Shown here: positions 47,401 to 54,395 of the stretch, piece after piece
How the letters are laid out: every line of letters begins with the position of its first letter
Position numbering within the stretch: the first letter of the stretch is position 1
Assembly: GCA_022457155.1 (NCBI GenBank)
Contig: JAJGOT010000291.1
Location: 211,001 to 275,000 of the forward strand
Length of the DNA: 64,000 bases
Direction of reading: 5' to 3'
Source of the DNA: Cladopsammia gracilis
Taxonomy: Eukaryota; Cnidaria; Anthozoa; Scleractinia; Dendrophylliidae
Notes under the pieces: generated by a model
Databases searched by the model: none
What the model was told of the DNA's origin: nothing
Seen by the model: the letters and a program-made list of their open reading frames with translations, nothing else
Translations under genes and position numbers: made by a program

Positions 47401-50400
47401 TTTTCGCGCAAACCGCAGCCTGTCAAAATCTCGAGATCCATAAAATGAATTCTTGGTGTGGATCTCGAGTTTTTGACAGGTTTGCGGTTCGCGCGCAAAT
47501 TCATTCTGCACTAACTTCTCTGTTAGGTTACTTCTGACCGGTACAGTGCAGTATTTGAATGTGAATATCTGAAAATCATATAAATGTGAACTACGGATGA
47601 AACGTGTGAAATTTGTGATCCTCGCAGTGTGAACCAAAAATTCAGGCTTGAACGGTATTTGAACTCATGACCTTGCGATACCGGTGCAATGCTCTATCCA
47701 CGGAGCTTCCAAGCGACACGGATAGATAGTCAATTGTGAGCTCGTAATAACCCGATGCCGAATATGAATATATGAAAATCATATGAATAGTACAGTACAG
47801 TATTGTAACTTGATTGTGTTTTCCATTGCAGGTCTTTCATCCTCACATATCAGACATGACCACTCTGGTAATCAGGCTGTGCTCACTTGATGCCACATAC
47901 ACACCACGTGCTGATCGAGCAGCACCAGGCTCTGTTACGGTCAACAAGGGCAAAGCTTTGACTATTGTACCATTCGGATGGACTGTGCTTCAGCTGTTTT
48001 CAAAGTAAGACAAAGTAAACAAAATCAATACTCCAAAGTCAATCTTCCTTCAGGCTGACACAAAGCGCACAGAGATGTACCTACAATCGGCGACAAAATT
48101 GTTGAGACACTCTCGTTTAAAGGAGTATGTTTTGGGAAAATAACAAACCCGAACCACTCATTATGTATTTGTGCATTGACCATTGTTGCATTCTTTTTTC
48201 TTATTAATTGAACCAGGGAATATGTGAATGCTGGAGTACATTATCTACCAGTCTTGAAAGGATCGCCAAGTCCCGTAAGTTACTCAGTGTTTGTTACTAA
48301 AATTCTTTGCTGGAGTGGTTTTCAATTAAGTGATTCGTGTTAATATTGGTTTTGCATTACTGTGCTTTGTGATTGGTTAAAAAAGGCGCCAATATCTCAA
48401 CCAATCAGAAGTAAAACCAAAACCAATATCACTTGCTCGCACGCGTTTTCCCGCGCTTGGCGTCGGCTACATGTATTTGTTCCGAGTTCTGATTGGTTCA
48501 TTGGATTACCTGCTTCTGTTGTGATTGGCCAGAGTGAATTGTTTTTTACTACAGATTCAGGTTGAGCGTTTAACGGTCTGAGTTGTCGCGTTCGTTGTAA
48601 CGGTTGGTTGATTGCGTTGCGAGGCAAAATGACAGCCGTTGCTAGGCGGGAATGACGACGTTCTTTCTTTCTACAAACGCGCTGTATTCTAGGCTCATCA
48701 GGTCTTCCTCAACAAAAAATACTAGAGTTATTCTTTTTGTAGAATAGTAGGAGTATTCTATCTTGATTTCAATCGCCATGATACTGGTAAGATCCAAGAC
48801 GCGAATAACTCTTCTAGAAAAGAAATCGCTAGACGAACGACAACATGCTTTTTCCCAGACAGAACGTCGTCATTCCCGCCTAGCAACGGCTGTCATTTTG
48901 CCTCGCAACGCAATCAATCAACCGTGACAACGAACGCGACAACTCAGACCGTTAAACGCTCAACCTGAATCCGCAGTAATAGGCCTTATGCATGATGACA
49001 TCACCAGCTCAAAATTCACCACCAAGCCTCGTTTGTACGAAATTCCTTGCAAACCTTTGACAAGTTCACGCTGTTTTTGAGTGGGTATTCTTTTCAACTT
49101 TGCTCCTTTGAAAATACATTGATACGATTGTCACAGGTTTACACTTTGAAAGCGAGGCTTGAGGTGAAATTAGCTAGTCTGACATAAACATAAATAAGGG
49201 CTATTTTTGTTGGGGGTTCCACTGACGAGTGTCGGTCGTTTGCTTTTCAGACGTTCTTGGAATTTTTATCCAGTCATCCAGTGGATGTTAGCATAAGAGA
49301 AGCACTCAATCAACGCATACACACTTTGCTGGTAATTAGTGGATTGAGTTAAACACAATTTTCTGAATAATAATTTAAAGTCTCCTTCCAGAGTAGGCTT
49401 GTGGGTGAAATAAATTCAGATCGGAAGAGGAAGGCATTGAAAAAAGTGCGTTATAGAATTATTACTATTATTATTATTACGAGTTTTGTGTATCAACCAA
49501 CTGGAATTTAGTAAAGACAACTGATTGTGTTTTAGGGTACTTCCTGTGTCGCTGTACGTCTGTGGGACGCACATTACTCCCCTGAGGAATGCATTCCGTT
49601 ACCCGTAAGTAATACTCTCATGTCTGCAATAGCTTAGCTTTCTTTAGGAGCTATCCACATGATACCGGAATGACTTTCATTCTGGAACGAGTTCATTCCA
49701 TCTCCATATATTTCTCTCTATCTGTTTACATGATACCAAGACAAAATTTGGTTCATTCCGGTTTTCAATCTGAATGAAATTCTCGTTCTGGTATGATATT
49801 TCATTCTGGTATCATGTAGACTGAAAATGAACTTCGTTCCGAATGAGTTTTGTTCCAGAATGAAGTTCGTACTGCATTCACGTGACAAAATCCACCGGCT
49901 CAGCCTAAGGCGTGGTATTCTCGACGCGCAGCCACGTTTGCAGACATGAGTCAGTTGAAGCTGTTGTTCATTCACGGAGATGTCTCTTTTGACATCTCTC
50001 CTCTACAGTAAGTGTTCTTATTAAGAACGTGTTTCAAGCTTGATTAAATTGAACAATTTTATGAGTGATGTAGTTTTAAAGGTCCAAAACGTACATCTGA
50101 AAAGCGGTGGATTTGAATTTAACAATTAAGGCCGTCAAAATCTCCGTTGACGGTGGTTTAATGATAACCTCTTATGAGGTCTATAATTATCAAATATTGG
50201 ATTGAGTAAACATATCATGATAAACACAGGCTATAATTCGTATTTTTTTTATGTATAGGTCTATGAAGAACTTTTGTCTGTTGGAAAACAAGAAAGATAT
50301 AAAAAGGCAATTCAGACAACCTCGGGGAAATTAATTTCCGATGTGGTACTTCAGACCCTTAACAGAACAGAACGAAAACAGGGAGTGACAGGCGATGCTT

Positions 50401-51793
50401 ACTTGACGGAAAAAGAGCACTACGAAGACGCCATGAACACGGTGTTCAATAACCTGTTGGTGAGATATGTCATTAATAGTTACTGAGTTATTTTTCGAGG
50501 ACGCGCCGGATATGAGCTGATATTGGATATAACTAACCCATACATGTATCCGGCAAGTCAGAGAAGTCTGAAGTTTTAGTAAATTTTCAAACACCAATTA
50601 TAAAGAACATCTTTTTGAAGTTTTGAAAGTTACTAATACCAGTGTATTAACCTTTTCATGCCCAAGAATGGCCCTTTTTAACCCGTGAATACGCGCATGC
50701 GTAATGAACGGGTTATCGGTAACGGAGACAGATATGCAAATGAGCACTCGCTCACTCGCTCACTCGCTCGCTCACTCACTCCTCACTACGAATGCGTTTT
50801 GTCACAAGAATATTGGAATCCAGCGATAACAATAACTAAATTGTTGTAAACGAATATAACCAACAATAAGCTTAAAGATGTTTCGCATTTAGAGTCTTTA
50901 ATGCAACGTTAAAATCGAGCTAAAAGGATTTTTCAACCGAGACACGCGTTTTGATGCATATCTACCTTGAAGTGATTAAGTCTATCCTGTTCTAAAGTCA
51001 GTGATCACGGTGGCCGAATGGTGTAAAGCGCGGAATGACAGCTGAAAGGCCCCAGGTTCAAGTCTCGCTCGTGCCGTCCTTTTTTTTAATTTGGTTTTTC
51101 TTTCTTCTTCGGACTGAACATTATGAATGTGATGTACTATATTTTTCTTTTTGCGTTTGTCAAAAATCTTACGTTTAATCAGTTTTAAAAAATATTGAAC
51201 CGTGTCAGTGTGAAAACATAAGCTTACCGCAATATTGCGTTACGCGTTAGCATTTCTTATTCACGGGTTGGCTCTTAGGAGCCTTTGATTCGAAACAGCC
51301 TCAAATTTTAAATATTGAATTAAATAAAAAAAAACCTGGTAAATAAATAGAATTAGCGAAAATGTAAAGTAACGAAGAGATCTGCTGAAAACTGAAGGAA
51401 ATATAAACTGAAAATTGGCAATTCAAGATTTTTACAAGAAAATGTGTGTCAAGCGGGCACACGCTGCTCGCCTGACACACCTTTCTTTGTAGAAATCGCA
51501 ATTTTTGACTTTCATATTTCCTTAGGTTTGAAGCAGATCTCTACAAAACGTCACATCATTAAATTCATTTATGGATCCTGTTTTTCAGTTCATTCGATAT
51601 ATTTCAGAAATTTTAAATCGCGACGCTGTTTCGAAAAAGGGCTTTTCCCAAGATTGAAAAAAAAGAAAATGAATACCAACTTTGATTTTGCAAAATACGT
51701 AATAGAAAAAAAAAAAAGAACTAATTGAAGTTGAACTATTTTGCTAATTAGGACGATGTTCTTCTGGAGAGCGGCATGGGGCCAATGACATAA
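14312..51793 (+). CDS. Large TBC-like / C2-like domain protein, 17 exons
   Basis: Reconstructed from exons with matching phases: 14312-14401, 15068-15223, 30981-31229, 37904-38779, 39224-39489, 40447-40711, 41239-41499, 43998-44141, 44590-44761, 45896-46023, 46468-46671, 47832-48004, 48217-48274, 49251-49331, 49536-49604, 50259-50459 and 51752-51793. The product is about 1,144 aa. Residues about 200-545 resemble a TBC (Rab-GAP) fold: a LPTPLRPLIWSIRL segment (212-225) and a GVDAVMLVWDQC segment (464-475), but the catalytic Arg/Gln finger motifs are not obvious, so it may be inactive. Residues about 600-770 and 870-1010 look like beta-rich C2 domains (DVYIDEVRFIPDNATVIKV; LLLRIYTLDV; LVIRLCSLDA). 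The C-terminal half may be related to CCDC17-like proteins; that is recollection, not shown. An in-frame stop precedes ATG 14312. Introns carry nearly all repeats of the window. Confidence 0.75.
15068..15223 (+). CDS. TBC/C2-like gene exon 2
   Basis: 52 codons (IREAINSSLATKVKIFCK onward, ending NPYQNQ), phase 0 both ends, TTTAG acceptor and GTGAAG donor. Confidence 0.8.
15580..15780 (+). mobile_element. Dispersed repeat family A copy
   Basis: AACCCTTCAACTCCCAAGTC, then CAAATTTTATTTTGTTAAAT, AAACAAATGGTAATG, AAGAGGTTTCATCATGGTCA and CAAAAGTTATAGAACAA, the family A order. Confidence 0.65.
16440..17921. repeat. 30-bp palindromic satellite array, left part
   Basis: About 49 units of exactly 30 bp: a palindromic core (AAATCTTGAATTCAAGATTT and variants with ATATTG or CAGGATT) plus an 8-bp spacer (GGCTTTCC, CGGCATTCC and similar). 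The spacer occurs in both orientations, for example GGAAAGCC at about 16485-16500 against GGCTTTCC at about 16750. Because 30 is a multiple of three, all frames stay open; the resulting NSRFW/NLEFKI repeat ORFs are artefacts. Confidence 0.95.
17922..17963 (+). repeat. Left terminal inverted repeat
   Basis: GTGTGGTTCC... to ...ACGGAAGGAA, 41 of 42 positions identical to the complement of the right end; preceded by ATT. Confidence 0.92.
17964..19174. other. Transposon left non-coding region
   Basis: Holds three C-rich subterminal blocks (17976-18075), each ending near CTCCGG or CTCTGG plus a TTTTCC/AAAGTT stretch. The rest is AT-rich with no gene. It lies downstream of the large minus-strand gene. 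Confidence 0.6.
19175..24561 (-). CDS. Giant OTU / DDE-like / SAP / Tudor-like transposon protein (apparent frameshift near N-terminus)
   Basis: The main frame covers 24460-19175 (about 1,761 codons, counted from a GTG codon). An N-terminal OTU-like cysteine-protease fold has TGDGNCLF (Asp38, Cys41) and VNHFVPLL (His208). Residues about 328-530 are six copies of a 35-aa repeat (ESGEKDAAEQQQNEARVTM plus KTESNPKETQSVNEN). Residues about 1055-1195 look like a DDE-type core: HLFMDTPK, GFIVDNGPSEAPSN and VERVHAVENSAL supply two Asp and a Glu. SAP-like DNA-binding motif at about 1508-1540, a basic RRSDRKRKRP stretch near 1670, and a Tudor/agenet-like end (NWAPGWYRGEVQ). The natural start is probably ATG 24561 (MASEDLRRLAAYRKDF) in another frame; a one-base shift near 24441-24447 would be needed to join it. 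It is likely the transposase. The OTU domain could deubiquitinate host or self proteins; that is inference. Confidence 0.8.
22870..23475 (-). repeat. 105-bp coding minisatellite (35-aa repeat) in the transposon protein
   Basis: Five full and one partial unit, nearly identical (R/W, A/T and T/M changes only), between the OTU and DDE-like parts. The low divergence points to recent expansion. It encodes a hydrophilic linker rich in Gln, Glu and Asn. Confidence 0.93.
24562..25036. promoter_or_regulatory. Shared divergent promoter region of the transposon genes
   Basis: About 475 bp between the two divergently transcribed ATGs, AT-rich and with no ORF conserved in style. By position it should hold both promoters; no individual box can be assigned with confidence. 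Confidence 0.5.
25037..26071 (+). CDS. Transposon accessory coiled-coil protein, 344 aa
   Basis: Intronless ORF from MGEILVYVNNALSCSVICC to a TGA after FSSDNENS. Residues 1-95 form a compact mixed domain (TLERFRKEILEEQVDDILNF, VKQEAVMKTVRCINATADEK) that could be ubiquitin-like or PB1-like, but I cannot assign it. RQPTIFDFTT (about 124-133) resembles a PCNA-interacting PIP box without its second aromatic. RRFWNDKAEEICSS starts a helical part, followed by a long coiled coil (about 235-325) and an acidic tail. It is divergent from the giant gene and shares its promoter region, so the two probably function together. Confidence 0.8.
   Translation: MGEILVYVNNALSCSVICCDDDDMTLERFRKEILEEQVDDILNFTYKFTRLVNNKRLVIGVKQEAVMKTVRCINATADEKAIYLIREELVIPSEESVAATTSKENTDKVDTKETPQLPVKRKLSRQPTIFDFTTNQPGSHKVTKTDPYSAARARKVKVFTESEIEGSTGLQKAYRRFWNDKAEEICSSQTLKNFKPGEIQGAINVAWTLEKTRHLKEEMDKLNMEFGQPSQSNNILKKVQMSVKTIEKNNVRVENAHETLSKTQKELTDARFELFKSANSSQRKKAIEKIENQEKKLEVNLTELRKAQDALRKSLDTKRKLLNSVESVDAAESEGEFSSDNENS
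26072..27472. other. Transposon right non-coding region
   Basis: No convincing gene. Contains AT-rich sequence, GCG-rich short motifs near 26740-26810, and two C-rich subterminal blocks (27411-27470) in the same orientation as those at the left end. Confidence 0.55.
27473..27514 (-). repeat. Right terminal inverted repeat
   Basis: TTCCTTCCGTGG... to ...GGAACCACAC, followed by the ATT duplication and resuming satellite. Confidence 0.92.
27515..30020. repeat. 30-bp palindromic satellite array, right part
   Basis: Continues the array interrupted by the transposon, with more degenerate and truncated units (for example AAGATTTCTTTCC junctions that lack the spacer). Spacers GGCTTTCC, GGCGTTCC and GGCATCC predominate. 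The MITE at 28459-28726 is inserted within it. All long ORFs here are repeat artefacts. Confidence 0.95.
28459..28726. mobile_element. 268-bp fold-back MITE in the satellite
   Basis: TTTGGCCCTAATGGAGTTGC at the left; its near-perfect complement ends at 28726. The arms match for about 75 bp. The target duplication is unclear. Confidence 0.85.
30021..30701. other. AT-rich intron sequence
   Basis: No gene. Short repeated CAGTAATACA motifs at about 30190-30230, and a family A-like terminal fragment (ATTGACTGACTGGGAGTGAA) at about 30602. Confidence 0.4.
30702..30902. mobile_element. ~200-bp MITE related to the 9.6-kb transposon
   Basis: Left end GTGTAGTTCCAGATAAAATC then CATACCC, right end GTATGGATATTTTCTAAAAC then TACAT. 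These match the big element's TIR at most positions. It has no coding capacity; the target duplication is not clear. Confidence 0.65.
30981..31229 (+). CDS. TBC/C2-like gene exon 3
   Basis: 83 codons (DALASSVSSVSDSKKEEAEI onward, ending NNGSLQH), phase 0, CAACAG acceptor and GTATGT donor. It lies 15.7 kb from exon 2, beyond the satellite and transposon. Confidence 0.8.
32291..35604 (+). repeat. Three ~1,092-bp higher-order repeats
   Basis: The marker CCATGGCATCTGAAAATCC followed by GGAAAACTATGG recurs at 32291, 33383 and 34475 (exact 1,092-bp steps), with a final marker at 35604 (1,129 bp, two extra monomers). The copies are almost identical even though monomers within a copy vary. Confidence 0.93.
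35732..35921. mobile_element. 190-bp MITE inside the 17-bp satellite
   Basis: ATTCTCTATTTTCGAATTGC then CCATAATA at the left and the exact complement at the right; the interior holds a G-run of about 12 (35867-35880). Confidence 0.85.
36682..37644. mobile_element. 963-bp nonautonomous element (GGCTGCGGTCACATCT ends), ATT duplication
   Basis: GGCTGCGGTCACATCT and AGATGTGACCGCAGCC are perfect inverted ends; ATT lies on both sides (36679-36681, 37645-37647). The interior has repeated AACTATAGTTA palindromes near each end. Confidence 0.85.
36925..37238. mobile_element. Nested MITE (TACAGTC ends)
   Basis: ACAGTCCTTTGATTAAACGT and its near complement ACGTTTAATCAAAAGACTGT, plus inner CGGTCTTACCCCTACGCGAC / GTCTCGTAGGTATGAGACCG arms; TA at both ends. 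Inserted in the 36682-37644 element. Confidence 0.75.
37904..38779 (+). CDS. TBC/C2-like gene exon 4 (TBC-like core)
   Basis: 292 codons, the largest exon, QSSRRRVVGLLGNSH to FIRKWIGE before GTAGGA. Mostly helical sequence; includes PLRPLIWSIRL and LNVLYIYN..YEPQYAL, which resemble TBC motif A and part of motif B. Confidence 0.85.
39224..39489 (+). CDS. TBC/C2-like gene exon 5
   Basis: GFVGTLGVDAVMLVWDQCFM to GSLMDVGSLR, ending phase 2 before GTAAGT. The VWDQC segment resembles the IWD block of TBC domains. Confidence 0.83.
39652..39894. mobile_element. PIF/Harbinger-like fold-back MITE, TTA duplication
   Basis: AGCC(C/T)CGGC...ACACGTTC ends inverted at the right, with TTA on both sides (39649-39651, 39895-39897). 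The arms pair over more than 100 bp (TCTAACATTGTT, GTTAGATGACGTTTGTC). Lies between exons 5 and 6. Confidence 0.85.
40447..40711 (+). CDS. TBC/C2-like gene exon 6
   Basis: A Ser/Pro/Thr-rich linker (PTQLPSLSEHEGIVPSPTPS onward) followed by DVYIDEVRFIPDNATVIK, the first strands of a C2-like domain. Ends in phase 0 before GTGAAT. Confidence 0.82.
41239..41499 (+). CDS. TBC/C2-like gene exon 7
   Basis: 87 codons, VTGRILDPFWKKPATLDI to LFTENENDE before GTATGT. Beta-rich; continues the C2-like domain (FNFRYTVNVP, AVLLLRIYTLD). Confidence 0.83.
43067..43963 (+). repeat. 74-bp minisatellite, about 12 copies
   Basis: Unit CTATAGTTGTGATAACCAGC then CAAAACCCTGCATGCAGGAC to GAAATGTACGGAG; starts at 43141, 43215 and so on. 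Copies differ at one to four positions (ACAGAATG/ACACAATG). Ends 35 bp before exon 8. Confidence 0.96.
43998..44141 (+). CDS. TBC/C2-like gene exon 8
   Basis: 48 codons, WHLNAGGHQLPLKHLL to RLLPHSE before GTTGGT; the acceptor TTTCAG directly follows the 74-bp minisatellite. Confidence 0.78.
44280..44457. mobile_element. Fold-back MITE (AATAGGCCATTTCCGAGT)
   Basis: AATAGGCCATTTCCGAGT and ACTCGGAAATGGCCTATT at the ends; the arms continue through TCTCGTTATCAGAGTGAGGC to TGCACAACCTT, about 60 bp each, with a short loop. Confidence 0.85.
44590..44761 (+). CDS. TBC/C2-like gene exon 9
   Basis: EYMESPGYSTGYYFSDQCEP to EGEADHEE plus one base (phase 1) before GTACAA. Confidence 0.78.
44867..44937 (-). 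tRNA. tRNA-Thr-like sequence (degenerate, probably SINE-derived)
   Basis: On the minus strand: A box TAGCTCAGTGG, B box GGTTCGAATCC, anticodon loop reading about CCTGTGT (UGU, Thr) and acceptor-like GTCTCTC/GGGGAC with mismatches. A T-run follows on the sense strand. A functional gene is doubtful because it heads a tandem array of partial copies. Confidence 0.4.
44905..45395 (-). repeat. ~71-bp tandem array of tRNA A-box halves, 7 copies
   Basis: Each unit has CTCTAACCACTGAGCTACGA on plus (the complement of a tRNA D-arm/A box) followed by GAGACTCGTGGCGAGCCAGG and GGTTCACACAC. Starts near 44911, 44982, 45052, 45123, 45195, 45266 and 45337. Only the first unit has the T-arm half. Confidence 0.85.
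45896..46023 (+). CDS. TBC/C2-like gene exon 10 (GC donor)
   Basis: Completes Gly, then FDFTNDQAVSLWYQRR to VVQYDQKQ. No GT donor is found where the frame needs it. CAA|GCAAGT fits a GC-AG intron and joins to GLVFMVEQAF in phase. Confidence 0.75.
46468..46671 (+). CDS. TBC/C2-like gene exon 11
   Basis: 68 codons, GLVFMVEQAFSLVGNTSF to KWTGSPI before GTAAGT; a second beta-rich, C2-like region starts here. Confidence 0.82.
47350..47535. mobile_element. Fold-back repeat (AGAAGTAACCTAACAGAGAA)
   Basis: Arms of about 80 bp: CAGAAGTAACCTAACAGAGA / TCTCTGTTAGGTTACTTCTG outer and CCTGTCAAAATCTCGAGATC / its near complement inner. Confidence 0.8.
47642..47716 (-). tRNA. tRNA-derived SINE head or tRNA pseudogene
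   Basis: Minus strand reads GAAGCTCCGTGGATAGAGCA (A-box-like), anticodon loop about CCGGTAT and TCATGAGTTCAAATACC (B-box-like). The arms pair only partly. Position inside an intron and degenerate boxes favour a SINE remnant. Confidence 0.4.
47832..48004 (+). CDS. TBC/C2-like gene exon 12
   Basis: VFHPHISDMTTLVIRLCSLD to GWTVLQLFS plus two bases (phase 2) before GTAAGA. Confidence 0.82.
48217..48274 (+). CDS. TBC/C2-like gene exon 13
   Basis: Short exon completing Lys, then EYVNAGVHYLPVLKGSPSP before GTAAGT; too short to stand out as an ORF. Confidence 0.75.
48546..48980. mobile_element. Long fold-back MITE (GATTCAGGTTGAGCGTTTAA)
   Basis: Arms 48551-48665 and 48850-48975 are complementary over about 115 bp with few mismatches (GCAACGCAATCAATCAACCG, GTCGTCATTCCCGCCTAGCA). 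The spacer is about 185 bp. Lies between exons 13 and 14. Confidence 0.85.
49251..49331 (+). CDS. TBC/C2-like gene exon 14
   Basis: 27 codons, TFLEFLSSHPVDVSIREAL to IHTLL before GTAATT; TTTTCAG acceptor. Confidence 0.72.
49536..49604 (+). CDS. TBC/C2-like gene exon 15
   Basis: 23 codons, GTSCVAVRLWDAHYSPEECI then PLP before GTAAGT. Confidence 0.72.
49646..49890. mobile_element. Degenerate MITE rich in CATTCTGG/CCAGAATG motifs
   Basis: ACATGATACCGGAATGA near the left pairs with TCATTC...GGTATCATGT elements further right; GGTATCATG occurs in both orientations. Borders uncertain. Confidence 0.4.
50259..50459 (+). CDS. TBC/C2-like gene exon 16
   Basis: 67 codons, VYEELLSVGKQERYKKAIQT to AMNTVFNNLL before GTGAGA. 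Confidence 0.8.
50735..50785 (+). repeat. (CTCACTCG)n simple repeat
   Basis: A run of CTCACTCG/CTCG/CTCA motifs of about 45 bp. Confidence 0.85.
51003..51081 (+). tRNA. tRNA-like sequence (pseudogene or SINE head)
   Basis: Has a canonical A box TGGCCGAATGG and a B box GGTTCAAGTCTC about 35 bp apart, with CACG/CGTG ends and a T-run at 51081-51089. The anticodon arm does not fold well. It sits within an element-like segment bounded by AACCCGTGAATA (50680) and TATTCACGGGTT (51258). Confidence 0.4.
51302..51620. mobile_element. Degenerate inverted repeat around GTGTGTCAAGCGGGC
   Basis: Imperfect arms: GAGATCTGCTGAAAACTGAA then GGAAATAT on the left and ATATTTCC, GAAGCAGATCTC on the right; centre at about 51460. 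Confidence 0.6.
51752..51793 (+). CDS. TBC/C2-like gene exon 17 (stop)
   Basis: DDVLLESGMGPMT followed by TAA after an AATTAG acceptor; phase matches exon 16. Short, so the call rests on phase and splice site only. Confidence 0.6.
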   Translation, partial: DDVLLESGMGPMT

Positions 51794-51870
51794 TTGAGAA
51801 GAAGCCAAAACAACGTACCACGGCAGTCTGTCCACTGTAATGGAGCCCAATGGATTCACAACACACTGCA

Positions 51871-51990
51871 GCGTAGCTCTGCTTTGTGTGAAATAACTAA
51901 CTGTAAAAATTAGTTGGTGAAATGCTAAACCCAGCGTAGCTCTGCTTTTTGTGAAATAACTAACTGTAAAGATTAGTTGGTGATCGAAGT
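51871..51990 (+). repeat. Tandem duplication, 2 x ~63 bp
   Basis: CAGCGTAGCTCTGCTTTGTG to AGATTAGTTGGTG occurs twice in direct order, just after the stop codon of the TBC/C2-like gene. Confidence 0.85.
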
Positions 51991-51993
51991 GCT

Positions 51994-52630
51994 TAACCCA
52001 ACGGCAATGCTTGTCAAATATTGTACATACATGCATATTACACTGGTGATAGCAAAATGCACCAGAGCATTAATTTGCATTGGTGATTTATCTTCTTAAA
52101 CGTCTGTTTGGTCGATAATCATTTTGATTAATGATAGAAGTCAGTCGAAACAGTTTTCTATGTTTAACAGTTGAAAACTGTACAGTTTTTTGTAAAATTT
52201 GAGTATACATTTATTACATTTTAGATGTGTATCGGTGTGGTCGTGAATAAAGTTCGTACCATCACAAGTGAGGTGTTATAGAAAATCCGTAAGTTCCACC
52301 GGCCTCCCTCCCCTCTAAAAATTGAGCTGTCCCTTAATAGTAAGATATCATATTTACACTAGTTTTGGTGCATATTCGCACTGTGAAATGCTTTGTCGCA
52401 TAATAACACCCTTTCTTTATTTATAGTATACCAGTATTTAAAAATAATATATTTAAATTGAATTGATAATATATCTCATACCATTTACTAGTGAACAAGT
52501 ACTCTACGACTAGGGAAACCTGGCTTTAAGGGTCTGGATTTTCATCTGGTTTAATATGAAAATATTTAACAAGAGCCTCATACAGCTAGCTAACTAACAT
52601 AAGAAATTGAGCCTTGGATGCTATTTTCGG
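51994..52630. other. Intergenic AT-rich DNA
   Basis: No gene or repeat recognised between the TBC/C2-like gene and the duplicated block. Confidence 0.4.
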
Positions 52631-52974
52631 AATAATTCAAATGTTGTTAGCGGTAGATGTTATCAGAGTGATTCCCCAAAGGTCACGTTGTGTTCAGTTC
52701 GTTTGTCAAAAATTGTAGTTTTCCAGCTTGTGTCGCTGAAAACTGATCATGGTTGAATAGTCTCTTAGAAAAGTCACTTGAATTGATATCTTCCTCTTGG
52801 TGTTCTATAATTATTTCGTGTTTGACAAAGTTACTTTAAGTTTCAATTCGGGGCAGTTTCGCATTCCCCATGTCATAGATGGTATCTTGAACAAAACCCC
52901 CATTTTACAGTTGTTCAGGTCACACGACATTCCTTGTCTTCTCTTCTGTTCTTGTTAAAGCTTAAGGTAACCTC

Positions 52975-53356
52975 CATTGTTATAACAAATTGACGTTAAA
53001 TTGTTGGAAATAACGTCTAAATTTAATTTAAAAAAAAAAAACAAGTGCAAGTATAATTTTAGTGTACAAAAACATGGATATGAATATCGCTTATTTTCGC
53101 TTTTAAATTTCCCGCGCGCCACCATTTTGAATATTTATGACGTGTTACGGTTGTCAAAAGAACGTCGATTCTTAACAAAAGCGGCAACTGTAACACGTCA
53201 TAAATATTCAAAATTGCGGCGAGGAGAAATTTAAAAGCAAAAATAGTCGAAATTAATTTTCATTTTTTTGTACACTGAAAAGATATATCATTTGCTATTA
53301 AAATAATCGAAATTTCGACTTTATTTCCAACAATTTAACGTCAATTTGTTATGAAC
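52975..53356. mobile_element. Fold-back MITE (ATAACAAATTGACGTTAAAT), copy 1
   Basis: ATAACAAATTGACGTTAAAT at the left and TTAACGTCAATTTGTTAT at the right, with an inner palindrome centred near 53165 (TATTTATGACGTGTTAC / GTAACACGTCATAAATA). Confidence 0.85.
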
Positions 53357-53568
53357 AACAACTTTATTTCTACTCATACAATCAATGACAATACTGAGTC
53401 TTCTGCGAACAAACAAGTTAAAAAAAGGTGCATTGAAGTTAAACGAAGCTAAATACAAATTTCAAGAGATTAAGCCGGCAACGTAAAAAACGAATTCAAG
53501 ATCAATCAAAATTTAAACAAGAAAGGAAGCACGAAGTGCATTCTACATGGTAGTTGTAGGAAATGATT

Positions 53569-53829
53569 CTAATCCTTTTTGTCCCAGCTGGGACATAACG
53601 CCGAAATAATACGCCGCAAATGAACCCTGTCTTGTACTTTGGCCTGTGCTTCACCCCATGAGAGGCCCACCTCCTCCAGATTCGTACCCAGTGTCCTTCG
53701 CCAGGTGGTTTTTGGCCTGCCTCTTTTTGGGGTCCATCTCAAGGCAACTTTAGGTATCCTTTCATTGGGCATCCTCAGAGCATGACCGAGCCTGACCGAA
53801 CATAAACGAACATGAACGAGCCGAGCCAT
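53569..53829 (-). pseudogene. LINE reverse-transcriptase C-terminal tail remnant, copy 1
   Basis: Minus-strand frame with LGHALRMPNERIPKVALRW, KRGRPKTTWRRT, LSWGEAQAKVQDRV and ALCPSWDKKD, the typical last 80 or so residues of animal non-LTR retrotransposon ORF2 proteins. Nothing of the RT core is present, so it is a 5'-truncated, dead copy. Confidence 0.8.
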
Positions 53830-54395
53830 CCTTCGTCACGTAGTAAAATGACGTCATCGTGAAAATCGGCTATTGTCCATACCAGATCTTTCAACGAAAT
53901 GCTTTTGTTTTATTTAAGTAATGATCCGCATAAGAAGGAAAGTGTTAACGGCAATGTCAACTTTTTCATTGTTACAACTAATGATCTCATTGGCCAAGAC
54001 TCAAAGACCGCTAAAAAGTTAAAGTTTAAGGTGCATTTTGTCTCATTTTTTAAAGCGGGTTTCAAGTAATTTGAGACCCAATCGCACAACATGCAATTTT
54101 TAAAAGATATTTTATTTGGGGAAGTTCATCAAAGAAGCAAAATTGTTAGCTATTGTCTTTTACTATTCTGATTGGTTAAGCACGAACATTTCCTACAATT
54201 TATTCGACGCAAATGGATTTTCTTTATTTTTATTCTGAAATATAATCATGAACCATCAGCCCCTCCTCTATTCTTGAAATCGGATATTCTATGTTGGAAA
54301 AAGCCAATGCCGCAGAACAATGTAAGTTACCGTAGTTGGTATGTGGAGCATTTTATTTTTCTCATCGCAGTATAAGCCACGAATTCAGTTACTTA

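Noticed and set aside
48362..48627. Small ORFs over the fold-back at 48546-48980
   Set aside because: They come from the inverted arms of a MITE, and the frames are not protein-like.
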